Shown one piece after another: positions 33,980-35,642 of a stretch of DNA of 35,642 bases. Where the stretch lies: positions 1 to 35,642 of the forward strand of contig JACRCV010000049.1 in NCBI GenBank assembly GCA_016218825.1, given 5' to 3'. The translations under genes were made by a program, and so were the position numbers. This stretch comes from Deltaproteobacteria bacterium (GTDB lineage: Bacteria; Myxococcota; XYA12-FULL-58-9). The first letter of the stretch is position 1, and every line of letters begins with the position of its first letter. Under the pieces are notes generated by a model. That model searched no databases. It had not been told where the DNA came from and saw only the letters and a list, made by a program, of their open reading frames with translations.

Positions 33980-35239
33980 TCAGGGCATAACGCATGCCGC
34001 ATCGCAGGTGGGGGGACTCGTTGTAGAGCCGCAGGAGTCACTCACGCACTCATAGTCTCGGGCACATGGCTCACCGTCGGCTTTCAGTACCTCGCAGGTC
34101 GGGGCCATGGACCTCTCCTCGCAATAGAGGCCGGCCTCGCAACCATAGCTCGCTCCGCACGCCTCGCCAGCGGCGGCGCGCGGCTCGCACGTCGGCGGGA
34201 CGAATTGGCAGACCAGCGGTTCGGCGCACTGCATCGGGTCGTCACACGGCTGGGATGCGTCGAGACGAGGGACGCAGGTGGGCGGGGTTCCCGCACAGAA
34301 CGCGGTCGCGACGCATGCGTTATCGAACCGACACACCTCACCGATGCCCGCTTCGCAAAGCTTGGCTGGCGTGCATTGTCCAACCGTCGTGTCGCAATAG
34401 AAGTCCCACATGCACTCGTTGTCCGTGGTGCAGGTAGCCCCTTCGCCGCCGCGGTCCGTGCAGATGTCGGAGATGCAGACGAGGGCCCCGGCGCAGCGGT
34501 CGCCTGAGACGCAAGCCGCGTCACGCGGCAGCCGGGTCGCGCAGTGGCTGGTCGCATCGCACCAGCCCGATAGGCATTCGAAAGAACTGGCGCACGGCGC
34601 ACCGGCCGCAGCGCGCTGACGGCAGAGCTGGTCAGCCGGGCCGCAATACAACCCGCTGGCGCAGCCGGTGCCGATCGGACCCGGTCGATCACAGAGGGAG
34701 CCTTCGGAGATCCTTTCGGCGCAGACCCGACAGGTGCGCGTCACTCCCGTTGAGGCGGGCCGCTTGCAGTAGTCCCCCGGCTGGCACTTCGCGTGCTCGC
34801 AACTCGCTCCCCGGCCGACCACCGGCAAGACGCCAGAGCCGAGGGGTCGAAGTCGCATACAGCTTGCCGGTTTGGCAAACGGCGTCGACAGCAGCGGGAG
34901 AAAGAAGGCAGCGTCGCCAAGATCGTACATGTCCCTGCACGTCATCGCTCTGATGTCGGCGACGCAGGCGTCGACCTCGGCTTGAGAGTTGGCAAAGACC
35001 AACGGCTCGCAGCCTTCCATCCACGTAAACGCAACACCCTCGAGGCAGCGGTTGGGGTCCATCACCAGCCGACCCCAGCCGTCGGCGCACCAGTCGATGC
35101 GACCGCAGAGTGCGACAACGACTTCGTCTCCGGCTATCCCGCCCTGGCTGGCTGCTCCCCCGCCGCTTCCGTCCGCGTGGCACGCAGCTGCACCTGCGAC
35201 GATCACGCCAAGGACGGCCTGCATTCTCGCGTTGCACAT
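33980..35239 (-). CDS. Cys-rich lipoprotein with Dickkopf-like disulfide modules
   Basis: 419 residues. The N-terminus MCNARMQAVLGVIVAGAAAC is a lipoprotein signal with Cys20 as the lipid-modified residue. ATG at 35239 is chosen because a gggga ribosome site lies just before it. After a domain of about 110 residues (VVVALCGRIDWCADGWGRL...) come at least six Cys-rich units of the pattern G-x2-C-x6-C-x-x-G-L-x-C (GTGCASGLYCGPADQLC, ECLSGWCDATSHC, YGCEAGLYCEERS, YECVSDSCGS), like those in the protease of this window and in many myxobacterial surface proteins. No catalytic motif. It lies 24 bases after DUF7305-like copy B, so the two probably share a transcript. Likely outer-membrane-anchored binding protein. 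Confidence 0.85.
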   Translation of the reverse strand: MCNARMQAVLGVIVAGAAACHADGSGGGAASQGGIAGDEVVVALCGRIDWCADGWGRLVMDPNRCLEGVAFTWMEGCEPLVFANSQAEVDACVADIRAMTCRDMYDLGDAAFFLPLLSTPFAKPASCMRLRPLGSGVLPVVGRGASCEHAKCQPGDYCKRPASTGVTRTCRVCAERISEGSLCDRPGPIGTGCASGLYCGPADQLCRQRAAAGAPCASSFECLSGWCDATSHCATRLPRDAACVSGDRCAGALVCISDICTDRGGEGATCTTDNECMWDFYCDTTVGQCTPAKLCEAGIGEVCRFDNACVATAFCAGTPPTCVPRLDASQPCDDPMQCAEPLVCQFVPPTCEPRAAAGEACGASYGCEAGLYCEERSMAPTCEVLKADGEPCARDYECVSDSCGSTTSPPTCDAACVMP

Positions 35240-35263
35240 GGCTCCCCTCGGTTGCGGCACCGA

Positions 35264-35641
35264 CTACGGCCGCCCAAACCCCTGGCAGCGCGGCGACGGG
35301 TCCGGTTGCTCGGCGCCGATGCGGTGGAGGTTGCCGTTGTTCTGGACGCTCACGTTCCGGCCGGTGATCGTGCCGTAGATCTTGCCGTTGTTGCGGACCA
35401 CGATATCCGCCGCGGGCGCGTAGATCGTCAGCGCCGACTCGTTATTGTTCTGCACCGTCAGGATGCCACCCGCCGTGGCGCTCACGCTGGCATAGATCGC
35501 AACGCTGGCGCCCATCGCCGGTGGGAAGTTGACGTCCGAGTTGTTCTCCATCACCACGTCGCCCGCGACGAACAGGCGCACCTGGCTGCCCGCGCCCGCG
35601 ACGACGGCGGCGTTGTTTCGCACCTGGAGGTACGTCAGGTA
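35264..35641 (-). CDS. C-terminal fragment of DUF7305-like protein, copy B (5' end outside window)
   Basis: Same fragment as at the left edge, on the other strand and again running off the window. Differences from copy A cluster in about 12 residues after AIYA (SVSATAGGILTVQ against TGGSRTGGALTVE); elsewhere there are only single changes (N-V-S for N-V-T, LHRI for LYRI, RCQ for RCP). Copy B is followed by a Cys-rich lipoprotein gene, while copy A is followed by a transposon. Function unknown; exported beta-helical or pilus-linked protein is the best guess. Confidence 0.6.
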   Translation of the reverse strand, partial: YLTYLQVRNNAAVVAGAGSQVRLFVAGDVVMENNSDVNFPPAMGASVAIYASVSATAGGILTVQNNNESALTIYAPAADIVVRNNGKIYGTITGRNVSVQNNGNLHRIGAEQPDPSPRCQGFGRP

Positions 35642-35642
35642 G
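35502..35642. repeat. Right copy of 141-bp exact inverted terminal repeat
   Basis: Reverse complement of bases 1-141 without a mismatch. See the left copy for the assembly interpretation. Confidence 0.9.

Noticed and set aside
33702-34055. 117-residue plus-strand gene across the hairpins
   Set aside because: It has no recognisable domain or ribosome site, includes both hairpins and the T7 tract, and runs into the lipoprotein gene antisense.

Overview
This is a GC-rich (about 70%) window from a myxobacterium-like organism (Myxococcota). The call rests on gene content: a giant TPR protein beside a zinc-ribbon/GYF/TonB-like protein (the GltI/GltJ pair of Myxococcus motility work), two N-terminal zinc ribbons of the MJ0042 type, a Cys-rich matrixin metalloprotease with a MYXO-CTERM-like tail, many TPR proteins and a bacterial enhancer-binding protein. 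No rRNA, tRNA, CRISPR array or phage gene is visible. Both ends carry the same sequence in inverted orientation, identical for exactly 141 bases. The window therefore looks like one whole metagenomic contig that stops at a repeated gene, not a natural 35-kb element.

Layout. 1-379: 3' end of a DUF7305-like gene (copy A). 389-1432: a RAYT-type (Y1 HUH) transposon with 26-bp terminal inverted repeats; its right end supplies the ribosome-binding site and first codons of the next gene. 1406-3130: class V aminotransferase / cysteine-desulfurase-like enzyme. 3245-5961 (-): two-gene operon of a small secreted protein and a secreted matrixin-like Zn protease. 6104-7741: membrane adenylate cyclase. 7738-11967 (-): operon of a J-domain/TPR protein, a DnaK and a third protein sharing a small module with the J protein. 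12089-14485: folB, queD and an envelope beta-barrel-like protein in a tight row. 14486-16363 (-): zinc-ribbon/TPR membrane protein, divergent from an NtrC-type regulator (16497-17921). 17922-18471: non-coding, with several GC hairpins. 18472-20929: outer-membrane protein, small membrane protein and mtnP. 20972-33570 (-): gltJ-like and giant gltI-like genes. 33571-33979: non-coding, holding a promoter-like element followed at once by two C-loop hairpins and a T7 tract, a candidate small RNA. 33980-35239 (-): Cys-rich lipoprotein. 35264-35641 (-): DUF7305-like copy B.

How the parts may work together. The GltI/GltJ pair is in the same order as in Myxococcus xanthus and suggests an envelope-spanning trafficking or motility machine whose other parts lie elsewhere. 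The DnaK operon looks like a dedicated chaperone unit, not the housekeeping one. The protease pair and the Cys-rich lipoprotein are surface or secreted proteins. The strongest undescribed candidate is the small RNA at about 33854-33925: two perfect hairpins with poly-C loops and arms that can re-pair with each other. Several genes seem to have -10-like hexamers a few bases before the start codon, which hints at leaderless transcripts. All functional calls rest on motifs read by eye; no database search was run.
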